Positions 45,213 through 54,300 of a DNA stretch of 64,000 nt are shown here, one piece after another. Position numbers and translations under genes: made by a program. Under the pieces are notes generated by a model. It was not told the DNA's origin, ran no database searches, and saw nothing but the letters and a program-made list of their open reading frames with translations. The stretch's first letter is position 1; the number at the start of each line of letters is the position of its first letter. Source of the DNA: Algoriphagus oliviformis (GTDB lineage Bacteria; Bacteroidota; Bacteroidia; Cytophagales; Cyclobacteriaceae); NCBI RefSeq assembly GCF_017254915.1, contig NZ_JAFKCT010000002.1:372001-436000 (forward strand), written 5' to 3'.

Positions 45213-46509
45213 CGTAGAAAACCAGTCAAAACTGACGATGTTTTTTGCCCCCTTGTCACTCACGAGGAGCATGAACATCTTTTGGATCAGTGTGATTCTG
45301 TTTTCGGCTGGCTATACTTTTTCGTCCAGTATCTATCCCATTGCGGCACTGTTTCAGGGACTTCAGGTTCTGGGTTTGGTTGGGTTGATGTTTTCCATTT
45401 TCCAATTGGCGAGCTTCAATCAGATGAGCGTCTATATCCAGCTCTTGTTGCCTATCTATGTTATTTGGCAGCTCTACTTTCTGCTTCGCGGAGACTTTGA
45501 AGGACTGAAATACGAGGATGTCAAATCCTTGATATTTAGCGGTAACTATGGGGTGATCTGTTCTTTTGTACCTCTGGCGCTACTTCTTCCTTCGACTTTG
45601 CCCAACGTGAAAAAGATGTTTGATGCGATCTTTATCCTGCTCTTCCTGTATCTCGTCTTTTCGGTCGTGTTGCTTTCGGATCTGCTCAACCCAGACTCAT
45701 TGGATGCCTTTTCCAGGGAAGCCCTCGAGACTTCGGTGAAGTTCCTTGCTTTTCCCGCAGGACTGATTCTGCTCACTTTTGACCTGCATACCAACAAGCG
45801 GAGGCTGTTTGCCCTGGCGGTATTTGCCGTATCCATCCTGTTGGCTATCGTGAGAGCCAGGAGGGGAGTGCTGCTGATGGATGGAATAGTGGGCATTTTT
45901 GCTTTTACCTTTTTCTTTTTCAATACCTCCAAAAAGATAGGCTGGGTGCTTGCAATCGTCTATCTGCTGATCCTCGGATATCAGTTTTACATGATCGAGT
46001 ACTCATTTGCCAAGATCAACTTCTTGGGGAACCTGTTTGAGAAAGGGCTGGAAAATACGAGAACCTATGTGGAGGAGTGCTTCTATGCGAGTATGTCCAC
46101 CATGGACTGGATTGTGGGCAAGGGATACAACCAAGGGTATCAGTGCCCCGGAATCGATGAGTCGGTTTTTGCAAACGGGGTCAGGAGGGTCATCGAGACC
46201 GACTACCTGCAGTTGATATTGACCGGAGGACTGGTCAACCTGTTTTTGATCTTGGCGATGATCCTTCCCGCGGTATTTCTCGGGTTCTTTCAGTCATCCA
46301 ACCTGTTTTGCAAGAAGGCGGCCACCTGGATCATGATCTGGATTTTCTTCTTGTACCCATCCAATGGCTACACTTTCTCCCTTTTCCATATCAGCATGTG
46401 GCTGATGGTAGGGCTTTGCTATAGCGGGAAGTTCAGAAATCTTTCGGATCAGGCGATTATCAACTACTTCACAAAAGACATTAAAATAAATACAAGTGGA
46501 AAAGCCTAG
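45187..46509 (+). CDS. wzy: Wzy-like O-antigen/exopolysaccharide polymerase
   Basis: A 440-residue membrane protein with about ten or eleven hydrophobic helices and one sizeable periplasmic loop containing WIVGKGYNQGYQCPG (about residues 305-320). Many helices and few motifs are typical of Wzy polymerases and O-antigen ligase-like proteins. It overlaps the upstream gene by 26 bases. An in-frame Met at 45238 is a possible later start. Its place among glycosyltransferases with Wza, Wzc and Wzx argues for the polymerase of this pathway. Confidence 0.75.
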   Translation: MSSTQLAYSVENQSKLTMFFAPLSLTRSMNIFWISVILFSAGYTFSSSIYPIAALFQGLQVLGLVGLMFSIFQLASFNQMSVYIQLLLPIYVIWQLYFLLRGDFEGLKYEDVKSLIFSGNYGVICSFVPLALLLPSTLPNVKKMFDAIFILLFLYLVFSVVLLSDLLNPDSLDAFSREALETSVKFLAFPAGLILLTFDLHTNKRRLFALAVFAVSILLAIVRARRGVLLMDGIVGIFAFTFFFFNTSKKIGWVLAIVYLLILGYQFYMIEYSFAKINFLGNLFEKGLENTRTYVEECFYASMSTMDWIVGKGYNQGYQCPGIDESVFANGVRRVIETDYLQLILTGGLVNLFLILAMILPAVFLGFFQSSNLFCKKAATWIMIWIFFLYPSNGYTFSLFHISMWLMVGLCYSGKFRNLSDQAIINYFTKDIKINTSGKA

Positions 46510-47842
46510 AGTTTTAATTTTCGGTCAGTCATTCAACTCCAATACTGGAGGTGGGATCACCCTGTCGAATCTATTCCATGATTGGCCGAAGGAAAAATTG
46601 GCGGTGACTGTGACAAGCCATGCAATGGGTAACATCAACACGGTGTATTGCGACAAGTACTATTTTATCGGCAGCAATGAAAACAGCTGGAAGTTTCCTT
46701 TCAAGTATTTCCAGAGAAACATGCCCTCCGGCGAGCTGGACATCACCAAACAGGCAGAGGAAAATGAGGTGTTGACCTCCAACCCCAGCTTGAGAACTCG
46801 CTTTATCAACGGGGTATTTTATCCTATTCTGAATTGGACCGGGCTCTTTCACGTTTTGTCCAAAATCAGCCTGACGGATGACCTGAAAAAATGGATCCGT
46901 GATTTCGACCCGGAGATCGTCTACATCCAGGTGTCTACTAGAGACTCGCTGCAGTTTGGCATCGCGCTGGCAAAGTACCTCCAAATACCCGTGGTGCTTC
47001 ACCAGATGGATGACTGGCTGAACTCCATCAGCTATGGCGGCTTGGCCAGCGGATTTTGGAGAAAGCAGATCAACAAGGAATTCAAGCAGCTGGTAGACCT
47101 CTCCACGCTTTGCCTCAGCATCTCTGACCAGATGGGCGCTGAATACAAGCGCCGGTTTGGGAAGGACTTCAAAACCTTCCACAATCCGGTAGACCTCAGT
47201 TTTTGGAACTCTGACGAAGAGGAAATCAAGCTCAACCCAAAGGGGATCACCGTCCTGTACGCCGGCAGGACGGGTTTTGGGATCGGCACCTCCCTGCGGA
47301 CATTCGCAGAGGCGGTCGAGTTGCTTCGAGTCGAACACAATATTCCCATTGAGTTTTTCATCCAAACGGTGGAGCCTTTGTCGTGGATTTCCGAGTTTGA
47401 AGGCACGCACTACCGCGGATTGGTGCCTTATTCCAAGCTGCCACAGGTGTTTAGGGGATCGGACTTTTTGTTGCTTCCCTGTGATTTTTCCCAAAAATCG
47501 GTAGAGTTCCTGCGCTATTCCATGCCTACCAAAGCACCGGAATACATGATCTCCGGCGCGGTGACCATTCTTCTGGCACCGAAGGAGACCGCGGTATACC
47601 AGTATGGAGACGAAGAAAAATGGGCCTTTGCGATCGGCAAGGATGATGTAGGTCTGGTGAAAAAAGAGCTGCTGAGACTAATCCAGGACCAAGATCTTCA
47701 AAATAGGATCGCCGACCGGGCCGTTCATTTGGCCAAGACTAACCACGATTGCCTGACTATTCGTGAGAAGTTTGCCGGGGAGTTCAGGGAGCTCCTGAGA
47801 AAAAGAGACAAGGAGAATGACAACTATGTCTACTCCGGTTGA
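46496..47842 (+). CDS. Glycosyltransferase (GT4-like) with GTG start
   Basis: A 448-residue protein beginning at GTG (46496-46498), overlapping the polymerase gene by 14 bases. N-terminal TGGGITLSNLF forms the usual glycine-rich loop and LHQMDDW follows. The C-terminal half has the donor-binding region YAGRTGFGIGTSLRTFAEA and SVEFLRYSMPTKAPEYMISG. I recognise the fold, not a specific activity. The overlap and coding direction put it in the same operon. Confidence 0.83.
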   Translation: MEKPRVLIFGQSFNSNTGGGITLSNLFHDWPKEKLAVTVTSHAMGNINTVYCDKYYFIGSNENSWKFPFKYFQRNMPSGELDITKQAEENEVLTSNPSLRTRFINGVFYPILNWTGLFHVLSKISLTDDLKKWIRDFDPEIVYIQVSTRDSLQFGIALAKYLQIPVVLHQMDDWLNSISYGGLASGFWRKQINKEFKQLVDLSTLCLSISDQMGAEYKRRFGKDFKTFHNPVDLSFWNSDEEEIKLNPKGITVLYAGRTGFGIGTSLRTFAEAVELLRVEHNIPIEFFIQTVEPLSWISEFEGTHYRGLVPYSKLPQVFRGSDFLLLPCDFSQKSVEFLRYSMPTKAPEYMISGAVTILLAPKETAVYQYGDEEKWAFAIGKDDVGLVKKELLRLIQDQDLQNRIADRAVHLAKTNHDCLTIREKFAGEFRELLRKRDKENDNYVYSG

Positions 47843-47866
47843 TTTGTACGCCTATTTTTAGAAGCT

Positions 47867-49024
47867 ATGCATATTTTGGTTTTGGGAGTGACACTCTATG
47901 AAGGAATGGCCGGCTCGGTACGAGTCCGCAATCTTCTTGAGCCTATGATTCAGTCTAAGGGCATCGTCTGGAGCAACCTGTATTTCACCAAGTTGGCTGG
48001 GAACAAGGTGCCCGAACAGCAGGAAAACATGAAGGAAGTAGACGTGGAGCTGTCCAGCCCGCGTTCCATTTTCAAGTTCCTCAGAGACTCTTTCCGTTTT
48101 ATCCGACGGCAAAAGGTCAAGGGAGAGCTCAACGTATTCTATGCCTACGACACCCCGGACCTGAAGACCATCTTGCCAATCCTTTATGCCAAAATGTTGG
48201 GCTACAAGGTGATCCTGGATATCGTGGAGGACAACAGTGTGGCACTGAGTTTTGACGGGGTGATGAACCGGGTCAGGATCAAAAGCGGACAATACCTTCT
48301 CAATATGTCGCCGTTTTTTGCCGACATGGCCATCGTCATTTCCAGCCATCTCAAAGGCAAGCTTGATAACATCTACAATGATCTCTCCCGTGTACTGTAC
48401 ATCCCCGTGACGGTGGATCTGAAAAAGATCAAGTACACGCCCACTTACCGGCCAAGAGTGGAAAAAGTATTTTACGGAGGATCTTTTGGCAAAAAAGACG
48501 GACTCGATGTCCTGATCAAGGCATTCTCCCGCGTGTCGGGCGAGTTCCCACATGCGGAACTCATCCTGACCGGAAAAGGCGAGAACAAAAAGGATTTCAA
48601 CGAAATCATGGACTTGATCGCGGCTTCCGACGCAGCCACCCAGATCAAGTACCTGGGCTTTTTGAATTCAGAGGATTACCTCCGTGTCTTGGGGGAATGT
48701 GATGTCTTCTGTGTCACCCGAAACAACTCCAAGGCGGCCAATACCGGATTCCCCAGCAAGCTGAGCGAATTTTTGGCTGCTGGCAAGGCCGTGATCGCCT
48801 CCTCCGTCGGTGACGTGGGCACCATCCTCAAAAACGAGGAAAACGCGCTGCTGATTTCTCCGGAGGACGAGCAGGCGATGTATCACTCCCTCAAGCAGGT
48901 GTTTTCGGATAGCTCGCTGATCGAAAAACTGGGAACGAGCGGACGGAAGACCGCCGAGGAGAATTTCGACAACCGCAAGTTTAGCAACCTGCTGTTTGAG
49001 CGACTCAAGTTCCTGGAAAACTAA
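47867..49024 (+). CDS. GT4-type glycosyltransferase
   Basis: A 385-residue protein: N-terminal half with VRVRNLLEPM and FYAYDTPDLKTILPILYAKMLG, C-terminal donor half with GSFGKKDGLDVLIKAF, FCVTRNNSKAANTGFPSKLSEFLAAGKAVIAS and a final helix. The pattern FPSKLSEFLAAGKPV is common in bacterial polysaccharide glycosyltransferases. It lies 24 bases after the previous gene. Confidence 0.86.
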   Translation: MHILVLGVTLYEGMAGSVRVRNLLEPMIQSKGIVWSNLYFTKLAGNKVPEQQENMKEVDVELSSPRSIFKFLRDSFRFIRRQKVKGELNVFYAYDTPDLKTILPILYAKMLGYKVILDIVEDNSVALSFDGVMNRVRIKSGQYLLNMSPFFADMAIVISSHLKGKLDNIYNDLSRVLYIPVTVDLKKIKYTPTYRPRVEKVFYGGSFGKKDGLDVLIKAFSRVSGEFPHAELILTGKGENKKDFNEIMDLIAASDAATQIKYLGFLNSEDYLRVLGECDVFCVTRNNSKAANTGFPSKLSEFLAAGKAVIASSVGDVGTILKNEENALLISPEDEQAMYHSLKQVFSDSSLIEKLGTSGRKTAEENFDNRKFSNLLFERLKFLEN

Positions 49025-49033
49025 CCCCATATC

Positions 49034-50083
49034 ATGGAAAAGAAACTGAAAGTAGCAGTCCTATTGACCAACTCATACCTCACCTCTTATGGGGGAATAG
49101 GCCCTTTTGTGAGAAATTTAGACATCGACCTGCGAAATTATTTTGACCTGCATTATTTCTTTTTGCCGGAGCACCTGGAGAAAGTCAAGCTGATTCCCCA
49201 TCGCTTGCTGTTTGTTTTTTTTCTCCTGAAAAACTTCCGACGGCTCAGCAAAACCGACCTCATCGTCTCGCACAGTCCTGAGGGCTCCTATGTGGCAAGC
49301 TATACGTCCACGCCCTTGGTGCATATTTTCCACGGCAATACCAACCCCATGGAGATCTCCAGATTCAGCTTTGGCAAGTACCTCCGTTGGGTGTTTGACT
49401 ACATGAACCAGGTGATCTACTCCAAGTCCTTTTTGCTCTACTCGGTGGGGGAAAAGCGGGAGGGCACCAAGAAGTTTGTCAATCCCATTTCCCACGAGGT
49501 GATGGTCAAGAACCCCGAGAGCCGGGAAGGTTTCATCTTTGCCGGCAGGCTCGAAAAGGGAAAATGTGTTCCCAAAATCATCGAGTCCTACGCTTGTCTG
49601 CCGAAGGAAGTCCGAGCCAACCATAAATTGTACATCGCTGGATCCGGATCGGAATTTGGAAATCTCAAGGAGCTCGCCAAGAGCATGGACCTGGCCAGTC
49701 AGGTCGTGTTTTTGGGAAATATGGACAATCGCTCGCTGATCGAGGTGACCTCGAAGAGGAAGATGCTCCTGATGGCGTCGGCTTTCGAAGGCTTCCCTAT
49801 GGCCATCGCCGAGGCACTGTCTGTTGGGGTGCCGGTGGTGAGTACAGCGGTGGGGGATATCCCGCAGTTTGTCGAAAGCGGCTACTGCGGCCTTCTGTAC
49901 CCGGTGGATTTTCTGCCGGAGGACTATGCCCGAGGAATCCTGTCCATATTGGACGACTATGAAAACTATTCAAAAAACGCGCTGGAGGCGAGCCGTCCCT
50001 TCGATGCGAAGGAGGTCACGAGAAAATTTGCGGAGGAGGTTCTTTCGGGATTGAAAACCGCAAGTCTTTCGAAAGTCGCCTAA
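49034..50083 (+). CDS. GT4-type glycosyltransferase
   Basis: A 349-residue enzyme with N-terminal YGGIGPFVRNL, FHGNTNPMEISRF and the donor half IFAGRLEKGKCVPKIIESY, then the glycosyltransferase signature SAFEGFPMAIAEALSVGVPVVST (49780-49850) ending in GDIPQFVESGYCG. The ATG is 9 bases after the previous stop. Acceptor and sugar are unknown. Confidence 0.9.
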   Translation: MEKKLKVAVLLTNSYLTSYGGIGPFVRNLDIDLRNYFDLHYFFLPEHLEKVKLIPHRLLFVFFLLKNFRRLSKTDLIVSHSPEGSYVASYTSTPLVHIFHGNTNPMEISRFSFGKYLRWVFDYMNQVIYSKSFLLYSVGEKREGTKKFVNPISHEVMVKNPESREGFIFAGRLEKGKCVPKIIESYACLPKEVRANHKLYIAGSGSEFGNLKELAKSMDLASQVVFLGNMDNRSLIEVTSKRKMLLMASAFEGFPMAIAEALSVGVPVVSTAVGDIPQFVESGYCGLLYPVDFLPEDYARGILSILDDYENYSKNALEASRPFDAKEVTRKFAEEVLSGLKTASLSKVA

Positions 50084-50090
50084 ATTTACC

Positions 50091-51251
50091 ATGAACAAAA
50101 TCTGTTTAGACGTTACCAATATTTCACCCGGCAAGGGTGGGGCAGGAGGGGGAATCACCACCTACGCCAAAAATCTACTCCTGGGACTGGATTTTTTGCT
50201 GAAAGAGCCCGAAAATTCCAAAATCGAATTGGTCGCCCTGGGGCATACCGATTTTTTGGCTGGGCTGAATCTCGACCGAATCCAAAAAGTCACCAGAAAT
50301 GTCAATAACCAGTCTTTCTTCAAAAGAAACTATTGGCTCCATGTAGCACTTCCGCGTTTCCTGAAGGAAAACCAAATTCGAGTCCTGCACCGCGTCATTC
50401 CCGAACTGCCGATGGTGAAGTCCTCCAAATACATCATGACGCTCCATGATTTCATGTTTGATTTTTACCTGGAGCACCCGCCTCTGAAAAGCTACCTCAG
50501 CACCGCAAACCAGCTGAAGTTTTTGTTTCTTAGGAAGCTGATGCAGATGGGGGTCGCCAACCACGACTCCATCCTAGTACCTTCTTCGTCTATCGCTGAA
50601 GAGGCCAAACAGCGCTTCCCCGACCGAAAACTCAACTGCAAAGTCACCAAACTAGCCACCAATCGGGAGCTGAGCGACGTCAAACCGAACGGCGCCCACG
50701 GCAAAGAAATAGCATTGGGCTACGTGGCGGGATTTTACCCGCACAAGGGGCACAAGCAGGCGCTTCGTCTGATGAAGACGCTCAGGGGATCCGAGCGCGG
50801 TAAAAACGTCAAGCTCTTTTTCCGTGGAAGCGTGGTCTACCGCAACTATTTCCAAGAAATAGAGCAGCTGATCCAGAAAGAAGGGTTGCAGGACTGCGTC
50901 TTTATGGAGGGATTTGATCCCGACATCACCATCGAGGAAATTTACAGAAAGTACACGGCGACGCTTTTGCTTTCCGAATATGAAGGCTTTGGGCTTCCGG
51001 TGCTGGAATCTCAGGCATTTTCCAAACCAGTGATCTGTTCGGATATTCCGGTTTTCAAGGAAAACCTAAAGGATTCGGCGATCTATCTCAGCCTCAATCC
51101 TTCCGGTCAGGAAATAGAGGGGATGCTGGACAAGCTCTATGATCGGGCGTACTTGGAGGATCTGGTGGAGAAAGGAAGCGAGAATACTTCCCAATATTCC
51201 TGGAAATCAACTTGCCAAGCGACCTTGGACAGCTACATGAGTCTGCTTTAG
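50091..51251 (+). CDS. GT4-type glycosyltransferase, last gene of the operon
   Basis: A 386-residue enzyme. The N-terminus has GGAGGGITTYAKNLL and the middle HRVIPELP and TLHDFMFDFYLEHPP. The donor half has GYVAGFYPHKGHKQALRLM and the signature LLSEYEGFGLPVLESQAFSKPVICSDIPVFKE. It begins 7 bases after the previous stop, and a strong terminator follows at 51275. Confidence 0.9.
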   Translation: MNKICLDVTNISPGKGGAGGGITTYAKNLLLGLDFLLKEPENSKIELVALGHTDFLAGLNLDRIQKVTRNVNNQSFFKRNYWLHVALPRFLKENQIRVLHRVIPELPMVKSSKYIMTLHDFMFDFYLEHPPLKSYLSTANQLKFLFLRKLMQMGVANHDSILVPSSSIAEEAKQRFPDRKLNCKVTKLATNRELSDVKPNGAHGKEIALGYVAGFYPHKGHKQALRLMKTLRGSERGKNVKLFFRGSVVYRNYFQEIEQLIQKEGLQDCVFMEGFDPDITIEEIYRKYTATLLLSEYEGFGLPVLESQAFSKPVICSDIPVFKENLKDSAIYLSLNPSGQEIEGMLDKLYDRAYLEDLVEKGSENTSQYSWKSTCQATLDSYMSLL

Positions 51252-51274
51252 CAGACAATATTTTCGACAAAAAA

Positions 51275-51299
51275 AGAAGGGCCCGATGAGGGCCCTTCT
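51275..51299. terminator. Bidirectional terminator between convergent genes
   Basis: AGAAGGGCCC (51275-51284) and GGGCCCTTCT (51290-51299) form a perfect 10-bp stem with loop gatga. A-rich sequence precedes it and T-rich sequence follows, so it can stop transcription from the glycosyltransferase operon (plus) and from the beta-helix gene (minus). Confidence 0.85.
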
Positions 51300-51326
51300 T
51301 TGGTTTACTAGGCAGCCTGTAGCCAC

Positions 51327-54300
51327 TTAGATTTTGATCAGTTTCTTGGTCTGGAAATGTTTGTCTCCAAAGGCCAGTTTGACCACATAGATGCCTGGTT
51401 TCAGGAAGGAAAGATCCAGGGCGATGGATTCCTGATCTGTGTTGAAGTCTGAGTTGAAGTGGTTGACTCCTCTCAGGTCCAGGACAGTCACCTTGCCATC
51501 CATATTCGCGGGATATCCATCGAAGAAGACGTTCAGGGTTGAGCTGGTAGGGTTTGGTCCCATCTTGATTCCATAGCCAGTGGCTCCGTCGGTCTCAGCC
51601 ACTGCCATTTCGCTTTCGACTTGTCCTGCGGAGGAGTCAAGAGGATTGCTTGGCGTGGTAGTCTCGGTTTCTCCGTTGGTACGGTAGTTTGGAGAGACTA
51701 CTTTGAATCTTACCGGCTCAGAGTCGATTACGTTGCCCTTGGAGTCTGTGATCCTGGCGGACACAAAGTACTCTCCGAGTTCGATTTTCGTCCAGCTAAA
51801 CTGGTTCGTGTTTGACACTGATACCAGCGGTAGGTACCAGTTGAAGAATTCTACCTTGCTTACCGACTCGGAGGTGACTGCTTTCAGTACCACTTGATCT
51901 TTGCCCAGCTCAAACACTTGGTTGTCCACCGGGGAGGCCATCGTCAACGTAGCGGGAGCAGTAGACTTGCTTGCATCCGTTGCAGAGGCAGAGTAGGACG
52001 GAGCCGTTACTTTGAATTTGACAGTGTTGGATGTGGAAGTCGCTCCGTTTTGGTCGGTTACCACCGCGTAGATTTGGTAGTCTCCCACCTCGATTTTCGT
52101 CCAGTCAAATTCATAGGGTGAAGCATTGACCGCTACCAGAGGATGGCCCCAGTTGTAGAACTGGACGTTTTTGATGGAGGTAGAGCCGGAGACATCAGCC
52201 TTTAGCTTTACCACTTGTTGACCGAGCGTGAAGGTTTGGCCATCGGACGGCAAGCTCATATTGATGCCGAGGCTCACTGGAGGGGTGGCCGTCGATGTAG
52301 ACGAGGCAGCTTTTACGGTAAACTTGACGGTAGCTGTCGTGTAGACGGTACCTTTGCTGTCGGTGACTTTGGCGTAGATGCTGTAGTTGTCAGGCTGTAC
52401 TTTGGTCCAAGGGAATTCAAAGTTGCCGGAGGTCACGGTCACCAATGGATAGCCCCAGTTGAAATACTCCACTTTCTGGATGGTCAGGCCGGAGCTTGCT
52501 GCGTTGGTCTTCAAGACGACCTGCTGGCTGCCCAGGTCTAGTGTGGTATTGTTTGCCGGGCTTACCATCTGCGCGGTGTAAGACGGCGGGGAGACCACTG
52601 TTGCGTCTTTTACGGTGAAGTTCACTTTGGTAGAGGAGGCGGTCAGGTTGCCCTCATCCACTACTTTGGCATACACCTGATAGCTGCCGGTCTGAATGCT
52701 GCTCCAAGTGTAGGAATATGGTGCTGCTGTGACAGTAGCCAGCAGGGTGCTGCCATTGTAGAATTCCACACGCTTGATTTTTCCCTCAGGATCCTGGGCG
52801 TTGGCCACGAGCTCCACGGTATTTACTCCTTTGGTGAAGACCTGTCCTTCGGTTGGCTTAGAGAGGGAGACCGTGGGTGCTTTATTCTCGGCGGGAGCGG
52901 TCACTGCAGAAGCAGCCTTCACGGTAAACTTCACTGTGGATGTCGTATAGACATTGCCCTTGCTATCGGTGATCTTTGCGTTGATGCTGTAGTTGTCCGG
53001 TTCTACTTTGGTCCAGGGGAATTCAAAGTTGCCAGAAGTCACGGTCACCAATGGATAACCCCAGTTGAAAAACTCAACCTTCTGGATGGTCAGTCCCGAA
53101 CTGGCTGCGTTGGTTTTCAGCACTACTTGCTGCGTTCCCAGGTCAATGGTGGAATTGTTGATCGGAGTGACCATCTGTGGAGTAAAAGACGGAGGGGTGA
53201 CAACCTCTTCTTCCTTCACGGTAAAGTTTACTTTGGTGGAAGTCGCAGTGAGGTTTTCTTCGTCCACCACTTTGGCGTACACCTGATAGGTACCGTTTTG
53301 GATGCTGCTCCAAGTATAGGAGTATGGCGCGGCTGTCACGGTAGTCAGCAGGGTGGTGCCGTTGTAGAATTCCACACGCTTGATTTTTCCTTCCGGATCT
53401 TGGGCGTTGGCCACGAGCTCTACAGGATTCACGCCTTTGATGAAGACCTGTCCTTCGGTCGGCTTGGAAAGGGATACGGTCGGAGCCTTGTTTTCCACGG
53501 GAGTGGTGGCGCCTGATACTTTCGCCAAGAGTACTGAACCGTAAGCAGGTATTGAGATCGAGCTGCTGAAGGTTTCGTTTTTCGCATTGACGTAGGTTCC
53601 AGACAGGGATTTCTGCACCGGAGAGCCGGTCTCGTTGTAGGCGAAGAAGACGAGGGACTCTTTGTCGATGTCTTGGGTAGTGACCCTGCTGATTTTGATG
53701 TTGTCCAGGAAAAGCTCGCTAAGCGAGGGAGGAAAACGGAATACCACGCTTTCGTTGCTTTTTGCCGCCAAGGAGTTTAGGATGATTTTGTGGCTTTTGG
53801 CAGAAGTTGTCGTGGAGACCTTTGCGTTGCTCAGTCCTTTGTCCACATTGTAAGTCCCTTCCAAAAACAGCTCCACGGGGATGTTTGCCGGATTGCCTTT
53901 CATGTCAAACTCGATCATGATTTTCTGGCCAGCTTGCACCGCGCCGATCTGGAGGTAAGCGGTGGCATTGTTGGAAGAGTTGGGGGCAAGTCTCAGGGTT
54001 CCGCCGGAGATGGCGCCGGATACCAATTGGGAAGAGGCTCCATAGACACCAGACACGATGGAGGAGTTGGAGCTGAAGTCGCTTTCCTTAAGGAGTGTCG
54101 AGGAAGTGACCGTATAGGTAGGCACGTTCAGATCCGGTCTCAGAGAGTTCGCATCGTATCCGAAGTTGGTGGCCCAGTTGCTCAGGTTTCTGCTGACGCC
54201 GGTAGGGCCGTCATTTGATCCTTTGGTCAGGATGAAAAAATCGTTTTTGAATGGATCGAGAAAGTAGTTGGAGCTGAAGGATCCCACAGATCCGATGTCA

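Noticed and set aside
52300..53500. Regular repeats that could suggest a CRISPR or satellite array
   Set aside because: Repeats are 606 bp, coding and in frame as Ig-like domains; no spacers and no cas genes.
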